Source: Actinomycetes bacterium
GTDB taxonomy: Bacteria; Actinomycetota; Actinomycetes; Nanopelagicales; Nanopelagicaceae
Direction of reading: 5' to 3'
Length of the DNA stretch: 64,000 nt
Assembly (NCBI GenBank): GCA_025363635.1
Contig: JANYDL010000040.1
Coordinates: 1-64,000 of the forward strand
Shown piece by piece: positions 8,960-19,001 of this stretch (positions within the stretch are counted from its first letter, which is position 1; each line of letters opens with the position of its first letter). The translations under genes and the position numbers were made by a program. Below the pieces are notes generated by a model. That model had not been told where the DNA came from, searched no databases, and saw only the letters and a list, made by a program, of their open reading frames with translations.

Positions 8960-9724
8960 CTATCGAATATATGTCGCTCCGTTTATATCCAGAGTGGAGC
9001 CTGACAGGTGTTTCTGTTTACCGGTCGCCAGAAATGCAACCATCTCTCCAATGTCACTTGGTGGAACCCATTCACCCATGGCCAGGGAAGCAGTGATCTT
9101 CTCTTCGCCTCCTTGAGTTATCGCGGAAGCGATAGACATCCCTGTGCGTACGACTCCAGGAGATATCAGGTATGCATAAATACCATCTTTCCCGTAGGCG
9201 CGTGCAATTGTCTTCACTAAAGCGGCAATCCCCGCTTTCGAAGCAGAATAGGCACCTAATTTCATATTTCCTGCGCCTCTCTGGGCGGCCCAACTCGAGA
9301 TTCCAATAATGTCTCCTCCACCTCGAGTGAGGAAATGATTTACAGCTTCTCTAATAAGAAATGCCGGGGCTGTTGTATTGACTTGAATAGCCGAATACCA
9401 GGCGGCCTCCCATGCTTCATCAGAGTCCGAGAAAGCTGCCTCCGGCATGATGGCTGCATTGGCTACGAGGACATCAATTCTGCCCTTCCAGTTCACAGCT
9501 TCGTTCCAAAGGCGTTTGGGTGCGGAGGGATCATTGAAGTCAGCATGAATGAGTAATTTTCTATCTTCAGGAATATCTTTCGTCGCTGTAAGTGCGCCAT
9601 CGTGATCGGTCCCATATTGCGCAACTAGGTAAGCACCTTCGCGTCCAAGAAGTTCGGTAGTCGCACATCCGATGCCCTTCGAAGAACCTGTAACAAGAAT
9701 TACTTTTTCAGTCAAAGTGCCCAT
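8960..9724 (-). CDS. Short-chain dehydrogenase/reductase (SDR)
   Basis: A 254-residue classical SDR. It has the cofactor motif TGSSKGIG near residue 14, the structural motif VANAA, catalytic Ser in GISSWAAQ and YSASK. It is a clear paralog of the SDR at 24053-24817: both share SSW, QRG, VPPSDIG and a DINGA(T/S)Y(I/V)R C-terminus. It ends convergently with the thiolase, 27 bases away, and is divergent from the fused oxidoreductase. AGGAAAGG precedes the ATG. Substrate unknown. Confidence 0.88.
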   Translation of the reverse strand: MGTLTEKVILVTGSSKGIGCATTELLGREGAYLVAQYGTDHDGALTATKDIPEDRKLLIHADFNDPSAPKRLWNEAVNWKGRIDVLVANAAIMPEAAFSDSDEAWEAAWYSAIQVNTTAPAFLIREAVNHFLTRGGGDIIGISSWAAQRGAGNMKLGAYSASKAGIAALVKTIARAYGKDGIYAYLISPGVVRTGMSIASAITQGGEEKITASLAMGEWVPPSDIGEMVAFLATGKQKHLSGSTLDINGATYIR

Positions 9725-9799
9725 CTCACATTACCTTTCCTAAAATTCGCAGTAGTTCCTGACCAGTTCCCTGGACAGTCTACGATAAGAGTTATCACG

Positions 9800-11569
9800 A
9801 TGAATTCACAACACATTGTTTCAGGAGGAATTTTGCGAAGTTCGTCTGAAGAAAGAAGAGAAAAGTCTTCTTCAATCGAATTTACTTTTAATGCCAAAAG
9901 AATATCGGCAAAAAATGGTGACTCCATCGCTTCGGCATTAATTCACTCTGGTATTTACGAGTTTAAGGAAAGCGCAGATAAAAGTAAACGAGGAATTTTC
10001 TGCGGAATGGGCGTTTGCAATGAATGTTTGGTTGACGTTGATGGTGAGGGAGAGAGACTCGCCTGTATGACTGCGGCTAAATCGAATCTTAATGTCAATC
10101 AACAAAGGGCATATCCACGTGTAGAAATTGAAAAATCTCATATGGAAGTCGATTTATTGCCAGAAACCGAAATCTCTCCGGATGTACTTGTTGTTGGTGG
10201 GGGACCGGCGGGGCTTACGTGCGCGAGCATCCTTGCTGAATCCGGATTAAACGTCGTCCTTCTTGACGAGAGAGCAAAGTTGGGCGGGCAATACTTCAAG
10301 CAACCATCAGATCCATTTCTCAATATTTACGACCTTGACCAACAATTTCGCGATGGACGTGCACTTATCGAAAGAGTTATGCAAAGCGGAGCGCGAATTC
10401 TCAGTGGCACCGCCGTATGGGGCGCATTTGGTTTCAACTATTTTATGGCAGCCAGTGCTGAACAGAGATGGATAATTCGAGCCAAACAACTGGTGCTCTC
10501 CACGGGAGCATATGAGAGAGCGCTCTTTGCCCCAGGATGGACCTTGCCAGGCGTCATGACGACAGGTGCGGCTCAGACTCTTTTACGTTCATACAATGTT
10601 CGACCGGGAGAGAGGACCTTTATCGCGGGGAATGGACCACTCAATATTCAAATGGCTGCCGAACTTGTAAGGGGTGGTGGCGAAGTCGAAGGGTTAGCAG
10701 AACTTGCAAATCCTTTTAAGTTAAAGAATCTGGCTGCATCCTTTGCGCTCTTCTGGTACTCACCATCAATGGTAGTTAAAGGAATTGGCTATTTCGTGAC
10801 TCTTCTGTGTGCAAAGGTTCCGATTTACTTCGGCCGAGTCATTAACGAATTCCATGGAGAATCACGGGTTGAAGAAATCTCTATTAGCAAGATTGATAAC
10901 GACGGATTTCCAATTAAAGATTCTTCAAAATCTATCAAAACCGACTCGGTTGCCATCGGGTACGGTTTTTTGTCTTCGAACGAAATCCCGCGTTCCCTCG
11001 GATGTAAGCACGAATATGACCAAAAATCAGAGAGTTATCGCGTCATCCGAGATGCATTCGGAGCAACATCACTTGAAGAGGTCTTTGTATTGGGAGATGG
11101 CGGTGGAATATTTGGCGCACAGGTCGCCCAATGCAGCGGCGTATTAGCCGCTTCCAAGATTCTTTCGATTTTAGGTCGTCGACCCTCGCTTGCGCTGAAT
11201 CGGGAAGTCCGGAATGCCCATAATCGATATGTTAGAAATCTGAATTTTCAAAAGTGGTTATGGCGCGTTTTTGATGCGCCGACAATAACGACGCAAGTTG
11301 CATCAGCAAAGACCGTTATTTGCCGCTGTCTCGGTATCACTCGCGAAGTAGTAGAAAATGGTTACTCGCAAGATGTCCTCACCACTGGTGCCCTAAAGCG
11401 CGTAACTCGAATTGGAATGGGAATGTGCCAAGGACGTTACTGTGGCGTTTTCACTCTACATTTAACCGAGGAAAAATCTGGTTCGATGCCAAATGAGTTT
11501 TCAGGTTTTGCCCCGCAAGTGCCGTACAAACCGACACCGATCGGCATCATCGCCCAAACTGAGTCATAG
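9800..11569 (+). CDS. Fused [2Fe-2S]-FAD-[2Fe-2S] oxidoreductase (HcnA-HcnB fusion type)
   Basis: A 589-residue protein with three parts. The N-terminal plant-type ferredoxin domain has Cys 68, 73, 76 and 89 (FCGMGVCNEC, then LACM). An FAD/NAD(P)-binding domain begins with VLVVGGGPAGLTCA at about residue 129. A C-terminal BFD-like [2Fe-2S] motif has Cys 508, 510, 543 and 548 (ICRC, then MCQGRYC). The separate proteins HcnA and HcnB, or the A subunits of opine oxidase and D-hydroxyproline or proline dehydrogenases, have this content. Such enzymes need a DAO-type catalytic subunit. The nearest unpaired one is at 35296-36462. Substrate unknown. Confidence 0.85.
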   Translation: MNSQHIVSGGILRSSSEERREKSSSIEFTFNAKRISAKNGDSIASALIHSGIYEFKESADKSKRGIFCGMGVCNECLVDVDGEGERLACMTAAKSNLNVNQQRAYPRVEIEKSHMEVDLLPETEISPDVLVVGGGPAGLTCASILAESGLNVVLLDERAKLGGQYFKQPSDPFLNIYDLDQQFRDGRALIERVMQSGARILSGTAVWGAFGFNYFMAASAEQRWIIRAKQLVLSTGAYERALFAPGWTLPGVMTTGAAQTLLRSYNVRPGERTFIAGNGPLNIQMAAELVRGGGEVEGLAELANPFKLKNLAASFALFWYSPSMVVKGIGYFVTLLCAKVPIYFGRVINEFHGESRVEEISISKIDNDGFPIKDSSKSIKTDSVAIGYGFLSSNEIPRSLGCKHEYDQKSESYRVIRDAFGATSLEEVFVLGDGGGIFGAQVAQCSGVLAASKILSILGRRPSLALNREVRNAHNRYVRNLNFQKWLWRVFDAPTITTQVASAKTVICRCLGITREVVENGYSQDVLTTGALKRVTRIGMGMCQGRYCGVFTLHLTEEKSGSMPNEFSGFAPQVPYKPTPIGIIAQTES

Positions 11570-11572
11570 TAG

Positions 11573-12448
11573 ATGTCTCGACGCGGACTCATTCTTTTTA
11601 TTGCAAATAGCGCTATTTGGGGTTTGCCATTTTGGCTCACAAAAGTCATATTGACCGAACTCAGTCCCAGCCTCATCGTCTTTCTTCGTGCAGGAATCGC
11701 AGCGGCTATCTTGGCTCCGCCTACTTGGCGTTCGGGCGCTTTGAAAAAAGCGTTGAGTCAATGGCCATGGGTCCTGCTTTTTGCCCTTGCTCAAATCGCA
11801 ATTCCATGGTGGCTTACTGGGACTGCGCAAAAATATCTTGAATCATCATTTACCGGTTTATTAATGACTGCTATTCCGATTATCGGATTGTTCTTCGCAT
11901 TTGTAGCGGGGGAGCCACAATTATTTACTAAGAGGGCCTCAGCCGGTCTGGCTATCGGAATATGTGGCGTTGTTCTATTGGTGGGTCTTGATGGCATTCA
12001 AACCCATCTGAATTGGGGAGCAATATCTCTTGTTCTCATTGCCACTTCGGGATTCGCTTATGCACCGAGAGTTGTTGCAAAACATCTACAAGAAGTTCCA
12101 TCGCTTGGGGCTGTTGCGCTCACAGTGATAATGACGGCGGGAATTTGGTCGGTGCCTGCTGCCTTCTCCCTTCCAAAACATTTTCCACGCCCATCCATAA
12201 TTATTGCAGTCCTCGTTATCGGGGTCGTTTGTACAGCTTTGGCATTTTGGAACTTCTTTGAACTTATTAAGGAAATTGGTCCTACAAAGAGCACCTACCT
12301 CGCCTTCACAAACCCTATGGTGGCCGTCCTTGTCGGAATAGTTTTTGCGCATGAGCCTTTGACGTTAGGTCTCGCGTGTAGTTTTCCGTTGATCATCACT
12401 GGAACGTATCTTTCAATTTCTGCCCGCTCAAGACAGAGCGCCACTTGA
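11573..12448 (+). CDS. EamA/DMT-family permease
   Basis: A 291-residue integral membrane protein with about ten hydrophobic segments in two repeated halves, as in the drug/metabolite transporter superfamily. The N-terminal LFIANSAIWGLPFWLTK and the later halves (LVLIATSGFAYAPR, AFTNPMVAVLVGIVFAHEPL) match EamA halves. It starts 3 bases after the upstream oxidoreductase stop, so it is probably co-transcribed and may export or import a metabolite of that pathway. Direction and substrate are unknown. Confidence 0.88.
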   Translation: MSRRGLILFIANSAIWGLPFWLTKVILTELSPSLIVFLRAGIAAAILAPPTWRSGALKKALSQWPWVLLFALAQIAIPWWLTGTAQKYLESSFTGLLMTAIPIIGLFFAFVAGEPQLFTKRASAGLAIGICGVVLLVGLDGIQTHLNWGAISLVLIATSGFAYAPRVVAKHLQEVPSLGAVALTVIMTAGIWSVPAAFSLPKHFPRPSIIIAVLVIGVVCTALAFWNFFELIKEIGPTKSTYLAFTNPMVAVLVGIVFAHEPLTLGLACSFPLIITGTYLSISARSRQSAT

Positions 12449-12511
12449 CGATCTATATGTTCATCTACCGCACAAATTGGTGAAAGTGATTCCATCACGA
12501 TTAACTCTCAT

Positions 12512-12540
12512 TTGACGGTCATGCCGAGTCTCTGTGTTAG
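12512..12540 (+). promoter_or_regulatory. Candidate promoter of the IclR-type regulator
   Basis: TTGACG at 12512-12517 and TGTTAG at 12535-12540 are spaced by 17 bases, about 50 bases before the start at 12590. Motif match only. Confidence 0.3.
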
Positions 12541-12589
12541 TGCTATTTTTACATGTCTGGATATTTAAGGAAAAGTGGAGGAACGTGAA

Positions 12590-13381
12590 GTGTCAGAAGA
12601 TCATGAGCGCAAACCGAGGGATTTCGTACAATCCTTAGATCGAGGATTTGCAGTTATTCGCGCGTTTAACGAACTCAACGTGAAACTCACTCTTTCCGAA
12701 GTAGCTCAACGTACGGGACTCACTCGAGCCACTGCAAGAAGATTCCTTTTGACATTGGAATCCATGCATTATGTTGGCAGTACTGGACGCGATTTCTTTT
12801 TACGTCCCAAAGTCTTAGAACTTGGGTATGCCTATTTATCTTCTGTTAGTCTCGTTTCGGTGGCTCAGAATCATTTGGAAGTTTTGACAAATGAATTGCG
12901 TGAATCCTGTTCGGCAAGCGTCTTGGAAGACGAGGAAATTATCTACATCTGTCGCGCAGCGGCAAACAGAATTATGTCCGTCAATCTTTCTGTAGGCGTG
13001 AGACTACCTGCATATTCATCTTCAATGGGGAAAGTACTACTTGCTGCATTGACCAAGAAAGAATTGGACGAGTATCTGGGTAAGTCGCTACGTCCCAAAT
13101 TGACTTCCCATACAGTTGTTGGAGCCAAGGAATTAATCAGTGTTTTGGATACGGTACGAGAACAAGGATGGGCGATTAATGATGAAGAACTCGAAGAGGG
13201 AGTTCGATCTGTTGCGGTGCCTGTTCGAGATCAATCGGGCAAAGTCATGGCCGCTATCAATGTGAGTGCACATGCAGCAAGAGTAACTGTTGAAATGCTC
13301 CTCAATGACTTCTTGCCGCAATTGAAGAAAACGGCATTTCTGATAGAAACCGATCTATCCGTAAATCTCCCTAAGAGCTAG
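12590..13381 (+). CDS. IclR-family transcriptional regulator (PcaR/PobR-like)
   Basis: Start chosen at GTG 12590 because GGAGG at 12577-12581 sits 8 bases upstream; an earlier in-frame GTG at 12575 overlaps that site. The product has 263 residues. An N-terminal winged helix (FAVIRAFNELN, then LSEVAQRTGLTRATARRFL) is followed by an IclR effector domain (MGKVLLAAL, then GWAINDEELEEGVRSVAVPV). It resembles regulators of aromatic and beta-ketoadipate catabolism. It ends on CTAG shared with the convergent aldehyde dehydrogenase stop. It probably controls the surrounding catabolic genes (inference). Confidence 0.9.
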   Translation: MSEDHERKPRDFVQSLDRGFAVIRAFNELNVKLTLSEVAQRTGLTRATARRFLLTLESMHYVGSTGRDFFLRPKVLELGYAYLSSVSLVSVAQNHLEVLTNELRESCSASVLEDEEIIYICRAAANRIMSVNLSVGVRLPAYSSSMGKVLLAALTKKELDEYLGKSLRPKLTSHTVVGAKELISVLDTVREQGWAINDEELEEGVRSVAVPVRDQSGKVMAAINVSAHAARVTVEMLLNDFLPQLKKTAFLIETDLSVNLPKS

Positions 13382-14859
13382 GACTTATCTGCAAGTCCAT
13401 CAATACAAAGATATTTGTATTCAAGGAATTCATCGATTCCGTGCATGGAGCCTTCTCGACCAACGCCAGATTCCTTAATTCCACCAAATGGCGCTCCTTC
13501 ATAGGAAATGAGACCAGTATTGATTCCTACAACTCCCGCTTCAAGTTTTTCTCCAACTCTCCAACTTCTTCCTAAATCTTGGGTAAAGAAATAAGCGGCG
13601 AGCCCAAAAGGGGTGTCATTAGCAAGTTGAATAACTTCGGCTTCAGTTTCAAATTTCACGATGCCTGCTACAGGGCCAAAGGTTTCTTCATTCCAGATGA
13701 GCATGTTTTGGTCGATCCCGGTAAGGATGGTTGGCTGAAAGAAAGTACCGCCCAATTCTCCTCGGGATCCACCGGAAATTACCTCGGCCCCTTTGAGAAC
13801 TGCATCCTCAATGTGGGATTCGACTTTTGCGACAGCACTTTCATTGATCAGAGGACCTTGGGTGGTGCCAGAATCGAGTCCGTTACCAACCTTGAGTTGC
13901 TCAACAACAGATTTCAATTTCGCATTGAAGCGATCGTAAATTCCGGATTGAACGAAAATGCGGTTGGCGCAAACACAAGTTTGTCCAGAATTTCTGAATT
14001 TTGATCCCATTACGCCTGCGACTGCCAAATCCAAATCCGCATCGTCGAAAACGATTAGCGGAGCGTTGCCACCCAATTCCATGGCAACTTTCTTGACAGT
14101 TCCGGCGCAAGCCGCCATGAGGATTTTACCAACCTCAGTCGAGCCCGTGAAACTGAGGGCTTTCACGATAGGGCTTGAAGTGATTTCATGCGCCACAACT
14201 TTTGGATTTCCAACAACTACATTTAGCACACCGTTCGGGATTCCTGCACGTTGCGCAAGTTCGGCCATCGCAAGCGCGGATAGGGGCGTATCGGTTGCTG
14301 GTTTGATAACCATGGAACACCCCGCCGCAAGAGCTGGAGCTGCTTTTCTTGCAATCATTGCCATAGGAAAATTCCAAGGAGTAATTGCGGCAGTCACGCC
14401 AATTGGTTGACGAATTGTCATCAATCTTCGACCTGCAACATTGGTCGGAATAGTCTCGCCATACACACGTTTTCCTTCTTCGGCATACCACTCAATGAAG
14501 CCGGCACCATAAATAATTTCTGCTTTCGCCTCCGCAAAAGGTTTTCCCTGTTCACTCGTCAAAATAGTTGCGAGGTCATCAGCGCTCTCAACTACCAAGT
14601 TAAACCAATTGCGTAAAATCTTTGCTCTTTCGATAACCGTAAGTGCTGACCAGACTTTAAATCCAATTTCTGCTTCAAGAATAGCTTTCTGAACATCCTC
14701 GGCCTCTGCCATAGCGACTGTAGCAATCACTTTTCCGTTTGCAGGGTTCTTAATTTCTTTTCGGACATTGCCGGCGCCGGCCAACCATTTTCCGCCGATG
14801 AGGAGTTGATCTTTAAGAAGCGTCTTGTCCGTCAGTTTCATCGAAGATTCATTAATCAT
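13378..14859 (-). CDS. NAD(P)-dependent aldehyde dehydrogenase, succinate-semialdehyde type
   Basis: A 493-residue aldehyde dehydrogenase. General base Glu261 is in MELGG and catalytic Cys295 is in SGQTCVC. The EQGKPFAEA and PIGVTAAITPWNFP stretches are typical of GabD-type succinate-semialdehyde or 2-oxoglutarate-semialdehyde dehydrogenases. It is divergent from a class III aminotransferase, which fits oxidation of a semialdehyde made by transamination of an omega-amino acid such as GABA. Alternatively it could serve a hydroxyproline-type route through 2-oxoglutarate semialdehyde, given the DapA and HcnABC homologues nearby. AAGGAAAAG precedes the ATG. Confidence 0.9.
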   Translation of the reverse strand: MINESSMKLTDKTLLKDQLLIGGKWLAGAGNVRKEIKNPANGKVIATVAMAEAEDVQKAILEAEIGFKVWSALTVIERAKILRNWFNLVVESADDLATILTSEQGKPFAEAKAEIIYGAGFIEWYAEEGKRVYGETIPTNVAGRRLMTIRQPIGVTAAITPWNFPMAMIARKAAPALAAGCSMVIKPATDTPLSALAMAELAQRAGIPNGVLNVVVGNPKVVAHEITSSPIVKALSFTGSTEVGKILMAACAGTVKKVAMELGGNAPLIVFDDADLDLAVAGVMGSKFRNSGQTCVCANRIFVQSGIYDRFNAKLKSVVEQLKVGNGLDSGTTQGPLINESAVAKVESHIEDAVLKGAEVISGGSRGELGGTFFQPTILTGIDQNMLIWNEETFGPVAGIVKFETEAEVIQLANDTPFGLAAYFFTQDLGRSWRVGEKLEAGVVGINTGLISYEGAPFGGIKESGVGREGSMHGIDEFLEYKYLCIDGLADKS

Positions 14860-14991
14860 TTCTTTTCCTTTTCTCGGCGAAAGAAGTCACTTTTTCCACA
14901 TTTTCCAGTGTAGACATCGTATCCTGCGCTCGATACATTGGAGTGGCTAAAGAATTCGCAATCCGAACAAATGGAAGGTGGAGCAATCACA

Positions 14992-16377
14992 ATGAGTAAT
15001 TCTCGGAATGAGGAATTAAAGAGTTTCGACCGGGATGCCTTCTTCCACCCATTCACGGCGCTCAAGTCTCATGAACAAACTGGACCAAAAATCTTTCACT
15101 CTGCGAAGGGTTCAACACTGACCGATGTGGATGGCAATAAGTATCTAGATGCACTTGCAGGATTGTGGTGCGTGAATATTGGGTATGGAAATGTTCGCAT
15201 GGCTGATGCTATGAAGGAACAAGTTGAGACTCTCAATTATTACCACTCTTTTGCGTCGATGGGCACTGAGGCTGCCGCGGAGTTGTCAGAAAGACTTATA
15301 CGTCGAGCGCCAGTTCCGATGTCGAAGGTTTTTTTTGGCAACAGTGGTTCTGATGCAAATGACACGCAGGCGAAAATTATTTGGTTTTACAATAACGCAC
15401 TTGGTCGTCCACTTAAGAAGAAGATTATTGCTAGAACTCGTGGATACCATGGGGTCACAGTTTTATCTGCTGGGTTGACAGGTCTCGACAATTTGCATAA
15501 TGGTTTTGATTTGCCGCTACCGATGATTCGACACACTCGAGCTCCACATCGACTCTGGGAAGCTGAGCCAGGTATGACTGATGAGGAATTTTCAGACGCT
15601 CTCGCAAAAGATCTTGAGGATTTGATTCTTAAAGAAGGTCCTGAAACAGTGGCTGCGTTTATTGCTGAGCCGCTTCAAGCCGCTGGTGGCGTTTTAGTTC
15701 CGCCAAAGGGATATTTTTCTGCAATCCAAGCGATCCTAGATAAATATGATGTCTTGCTGATTGCCGATGAAGTGGTTACAGGTTTTGGCCGTTTGGGTGT
15801 TGATTTTGGTACAACATTCTTCGGCATGAAACCTGATCTCATTACAGTGGCGAAAGGAATCACTTCGGCATATGTTCCATTGAGCGCATGCCTCGTCTCA
15901 GAAAAGATCTGGCGAGTGTTGGTTGATGCGGGCGACAAATTGGGCGTTTTTGGGCATGGATATACCTATTCGGCCCACCCACTTGCAACAAAAGCCGCCA
16001 TGACGAATTTGGACATTATTGATGAGGAGAGATTGATTGAGAGGGCTGCTACACGCGGACTTTACTTGCAAGAGAAAGTCAGATCCGTTTTTGCTGACCA
16101 TCCGCTTGTTGGTGAGGTTCGAGGCACAGGGTTGATTGCAGCAGTTGAATTCGTGGAATCCAGATCGCCACTGAAAGCCTTTCCTTCATCAGACAAAATC
16201 GGAATTCGCATTGCACGTCGTTCAATGGAGCTAGGCGTCATCACAAGAGCACTTCCTGCGGCCGACACCATCGCTTTTTCCCCTCCCTTCGTTGTCACCG
16301 AATCCGAGCTAGATGTAATGGTCGAAACCACCCGTAAAGCAACAGATCAAATTGCTGCAGAAATTGGACGGGGATAG
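14992..16377 (+). CDS. Class III aminotransferase (omega-amino acid type)
   Basis: Start chosen at ATG 14992, with GGTGGAG 8 bases upstream; the frame extends to 14938 without a good start. The product has 461 residues. PLP Lys288 lies in VAKGITS, and the LIADEVVTGFGRLG and GNSGSDANDTQ motifs are intact. The N-terminal FFHPFTALKSHEQTGP resembles beta-alanine, putrescine or taurine:pyruvate aminotransferases. It would convert an omega-amino group to an aldehyde, matching the divergent aldehyde dehydrogenase. It heads a run with the AcoX-like protein and GcvPA/GcvPB. Confidence 0.9.
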   Translation: MSNSRNEELKSFDRDAFFHPFTALKSHEQTGPKIFHSAKGSTLTDVDGNKYLDALAGLWCVNIGYGNVRMADAMKEQVETLNYYHSFASMGTEAAAELSERLIRRAPVPMSKVFFGNSGSDANDTQAKIIWFYNNALGRPLKKKIIARTRGYHGVTVLSAGLTGLDNLHNGFDLPLPMIRHTRAPHRLWEAEPGMTDEEFSDALAKDLEDLILKEGPETVAAFIAEPLQAAGGVLVPPKGYFSAIQAILDKYDVLLIADEVVTGFGRLGVDFGTTFFGMKPDLITVAKGITSAYVPLSACLVSEKIWRVLVDAGDKLGVFGHGYTYSAHPLATKAAMTNLDIIDEERLIERAATRGLYLQEKVRSVFADHPLVGEVRGTGLIAAVEFVESRSPLKAFPSSDKIGIRIARRSMELGVITRALPAADTIAFSPPFVVTESELDVMVETTRKATDQIAAEIGRG

Positions 16378-16384
16378 TTCTTTC

Positions 16385-17563
16385 GTGGGAAAAGATCTTT
16401 TCCGACTTGGGTTGATCATTAACCCGGTGGCAGGCATGGGCGGAAAAGTTGGTTTGCATGGAACAGATGGGGATTTGTACGAAAGAGCGATACAACTTGG
16501 TGCATCTCCCCTGGCCGCGGATCGAGCAGCTCAATCTCTCTTCTCGCTAAAAGAGATAAGTGAGAAGTTTGTTGTGCTCGCTCCACCAGGTGCGATGGGC
16601 TACGAAGTTTCTAAAATATTGGGATTTACAACAGAAAGCATTCCATCTCATCATCAGGGACGAACGAGCGCCACTGATACCCAAGAAGCGGTCAAATATA
16701 TGGTCCTATGTGGCGTACAACTCATCCTCTTTTCGGGGGGTGACGGGACTGCCAGGGATATTTATGAGGCGATCGGCGATCGAGTTCCGATCTTGGGAAT
16801 TCCAGCTGGAGTAAAAATGAGAAGTGGAGTATTCGCATATAGCCCAAATACGGCTGGCGAATTGGTCCGAAGTTTTATTCTGGACGCGAAGAAAGTCAAA
16901 GTGCATCAGGTCGAGATTCTCGACGTCGCACAGGAACATTCACTAGGGGAAAATTCAAACTCAACTTGGCAACCTAGTCGATTTTTTGGGATGGCTGCAG
17001 CACCTTATTCGAGAGAGTATTTACAAAGCGCGAAATCAATGTCAAGCGTTCAAGGTGATGTAGGTATAGATGAATTGGCGCAAGAGATTGCACAATCACT
17101 TAATCCATCTAGGCTATACCTTTTTGGCCCAGGGGCAACGACCCACAAAATCATTCAAATATTAGGGTTGGAAGGCTATGTCGGAGGTATTGATGCGGTT
17201 TTCAACCGACAACTTGTGGGGAAAGATCTAGGCGAACACGAGATACTCGAACTACTCACAAGGTTTGGAGAAGCAACTCTATTTTTAGGAGTTATCGGGG
17301 GACAGGGATTCTTACTTGGTCGTGGAAATCAGCAACTGAGTGCAAAAGTAATAGACCTCGTGTCGCCCAAGAATATCGTTTTACTTTCTAGTGCAGAAAA
17401 AATAGCTAAACTTTTTCCAGTTCACCTTCAAGTTGATCTTGGGGATCTCGAAATTGAAGCGCAACTGGAAGGATACAGAGAGGTTTTAGTCGCACCGGGT
17501 AGGAGTACGGTCTGTCGAGTTATAGTTCCAAAGAGAGTAGAAGCAAAAGAGGAAGCAGTATGA
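16385..17563 (+). CDS. AcoX-like protein of the ATP-NAD kinase family
   Basis: Start chosen at GTG 16385, with GGACGGGGA upstream; the frame could extend to 16352 inside the previous gene. The product has 392 residues. LGLIINPVAGMGG at the N-terminus and SGGDGTARDI followed by LGIPAGVKM are the diacylglycerol/NAD-kinase fold motifs, in the AcoX arrangement. AcoX proteins are found in acetoin and other catabolic operons and their role is not settled. Here it lies between an aminotransferase and a glycine-dehydrogenase-like pair. Phosphorylation of NAD or of a small metabolite is possible but unproven. Confidence 0.8.
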   Translation: MGKDLFRLGLIINPVAGMGGKVGLHGTDGDLYERAIQLGASPLAADRAAQSLFSLKEISEKFVVLAPPGAMGYEVSKILGFTTESIPSHHQGRTSATDTQEAVKYMVLCGVQLILFSGGDGTARDIYEAIGDRVPILGIPAGVKMRSGVFAYSPNTAGELVRSFILDAKKVKVHQVEILDVAQEHSLGENSNSTWQPSRFFGMAAAPYSREYLQSAKSMSSVQGDVGIDELAQEIAQSLNPSRLYLFGPGATTHKIIQILGLEGYVGGIDAVFNRQLVGKDLGEHEILELLTRFGEATLFLGVIGGQGFLLGRGNQQLSAKVIDLVSPKNIVLLSSAEKIAKLFPVHLQVDLGDLEIEAQLEGYREVLVAPGRSTVCRVIVPKRVEAKEEAV

Positions 17564-17579
17564 AGACGGAAAAGGAGAA

Positions 17580-19001
17580 ATGATGACCAAGGCGAGTCCG
17601 ACGGAACCCATTGCACATCCCTATATGGCGAATTCAAATGTGGGAAATTTTCAGCACATGATGAAGGTTGCGGGCGTTTCCAACGTCGAGGAATTGTTCG
17701 AACAAATTCCTCCAGACCATATAACGAAACGTGAATTTAACCTTGGTCCAGTCCTGAGCTCTGAATCATCACTGTATCGCCACATGAATGACATTTTGCG
17801 CAAAAGTACTAGTTGCGAAGATAGTCTCAATTTTCTTGGCGCTGGATGCTGGCAACATTATGTGCCAGCAATTTGTGATGAAATGGTCACAAGGGCTGAA
17901 TTCCTAACTCCCGTTTGGGGAACGCCTTCCTCGGATCATGGGAGAAGCCAAGCCTGGTTTGAATTTGCGAGCCAGCTAGGGGAACTAGTCGGCATGGAGT
18001 TTGTGGGTTTGCCCGTTTATAGTTTTGGTACAGCAGGTGGTCATGCAATTCGAATGGCGGTTAGGCTAACAAAACGTTTTAAAGTGCTTCTTCCACGCTC
18101 CCTTGATCCGGAGAGATTGGCAGTCATTAAGAGTTACTGCTCCCTTCCAGAGTTAGCGGGCTATATTGAAATAGTTTCCGTTGCAATAGAGGAAGCTAGC
18201 GGTCGAATCAATCTAGAAGACCTCAAGAAGAAGTTGGGGACCGATGTTGCGGCGGTTTACTTTGATAATCCTTCATATTTAGGAGTAGTTGAATCTGAAG
18301 CAAAAGAAGTTTCCAGATTAGCGCACGAATGTGGCGCTGAGGTAATCGTTGGAGTGGATCCCATTTCCTTGGGAATTCTTACTCCACCGAGCGAATATGG
18401 TGCTGATATTGTCGTTGGGACAACTCAACCGCTGGGCGTTCACATGAATTGTGGTGGAGGAGTCGGAGGATTTATTGCCACTCGTGACGAAGAGCGGTAC
18501 GCCAGAGAGTATCCGACTTTACAAGTGAGCTTGGCTTCAACATCCGTAGAAGGAGAAATGGCTTTTGGCTTAACGCTATTCGAGCAATCTTCTTATGGTT
18601 CACGTGAGCAGGGTAAGGATTGGACTGGCAACTCTGTTTATCTTTGGGCCATAGCAAATGCCGTCTATATGTCACTCATGGGACCGCAAGGATTTAGGGA
18701 CATCGGAACTTCAATTATAGAAAGAAGCCACTTTGCCGCTTCTAGGATTGATTCAATACCTGGACTGAAGGTTCTTTGGGCAGAAGGCTTCTTTAAAGAA
18801 TTTATTGTGAATTTTGATAAATCTACCCTTGATGTTGAAGTGATCAATGGCCGACTGAGAAAACTCGGAATATTCGGAGGCAAAGATTTGACTTCTGATT
18901 TTCCTGAGCTAGGAAAGTCAGCCTTGTATTGCGTCACCGAAATTCATACGGAAGAAGATATTGATCGACTTGTCCAAGCTCTTGAGGAGGCAGTCAAATG
19001 A
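17580..19001 (+). CDS. gcvPA: Glycine dehydrogenase (decarboxylating) subunit 1-like
   Basis: A 473-residue homologue of the N-terminal half of the P-protein (GcvPA). It has the typical FNLGPVLSSES region, a FLGAGCWQHYVPA variant of the family's GAG-xx-HYVP motif, and GTTQPLGVHMNCGGGVGGFIA. GcvPA has no PLP lysine itself and pairs with GcvPB, which follows with a 4-base overlap. AAAAGGAG precedes the start. No gcvH or gcvT is present in the window, so this pair may serve a role other than the housekeeping glycine cleavage system or use an unlinked H-protein. Confidence 0.85.
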   Translation: MMTKASPTEPIAHPYMANSNVGNFQHMMKVAGVSNVEELFEQIPPDHITKREFNLGPVLSSESSLYRHMNDILRKSTSCEDSLNFLGAGCWQHYVPAICDEMVTRAEFLTPVWGTPSSDHGRSQAWFEFASQLGELVGMEFVGLPVYSFGTAGGHAIRMAVRLTKRFKVLLPRSLDPERLAVIKSYCSLPELAGYIEIVSVAIEEASGRINLEDLKKKLGTDVAAVYFDNPSYLGVVESEAKEVSRLAHECGAEVIVGVDPISLGILTPPSEYGADIVVGTTQPLGVHMNCGGGVGGFIATRDEERYAREYPTLQVSLASTSVEGEMAFGLTLFEQSSYGSREQGKDWTGNSVYLWAIANAVYMSLMGPQGFRDIGTSIIERSHFAASRIDSIPGLKVLWAEGFFKEFIVNFDKSTLDVEVINGRLRKLGIFGGKDLTSDFPELGKSALYCVTEIHTEEDIDRLVQALEEAVK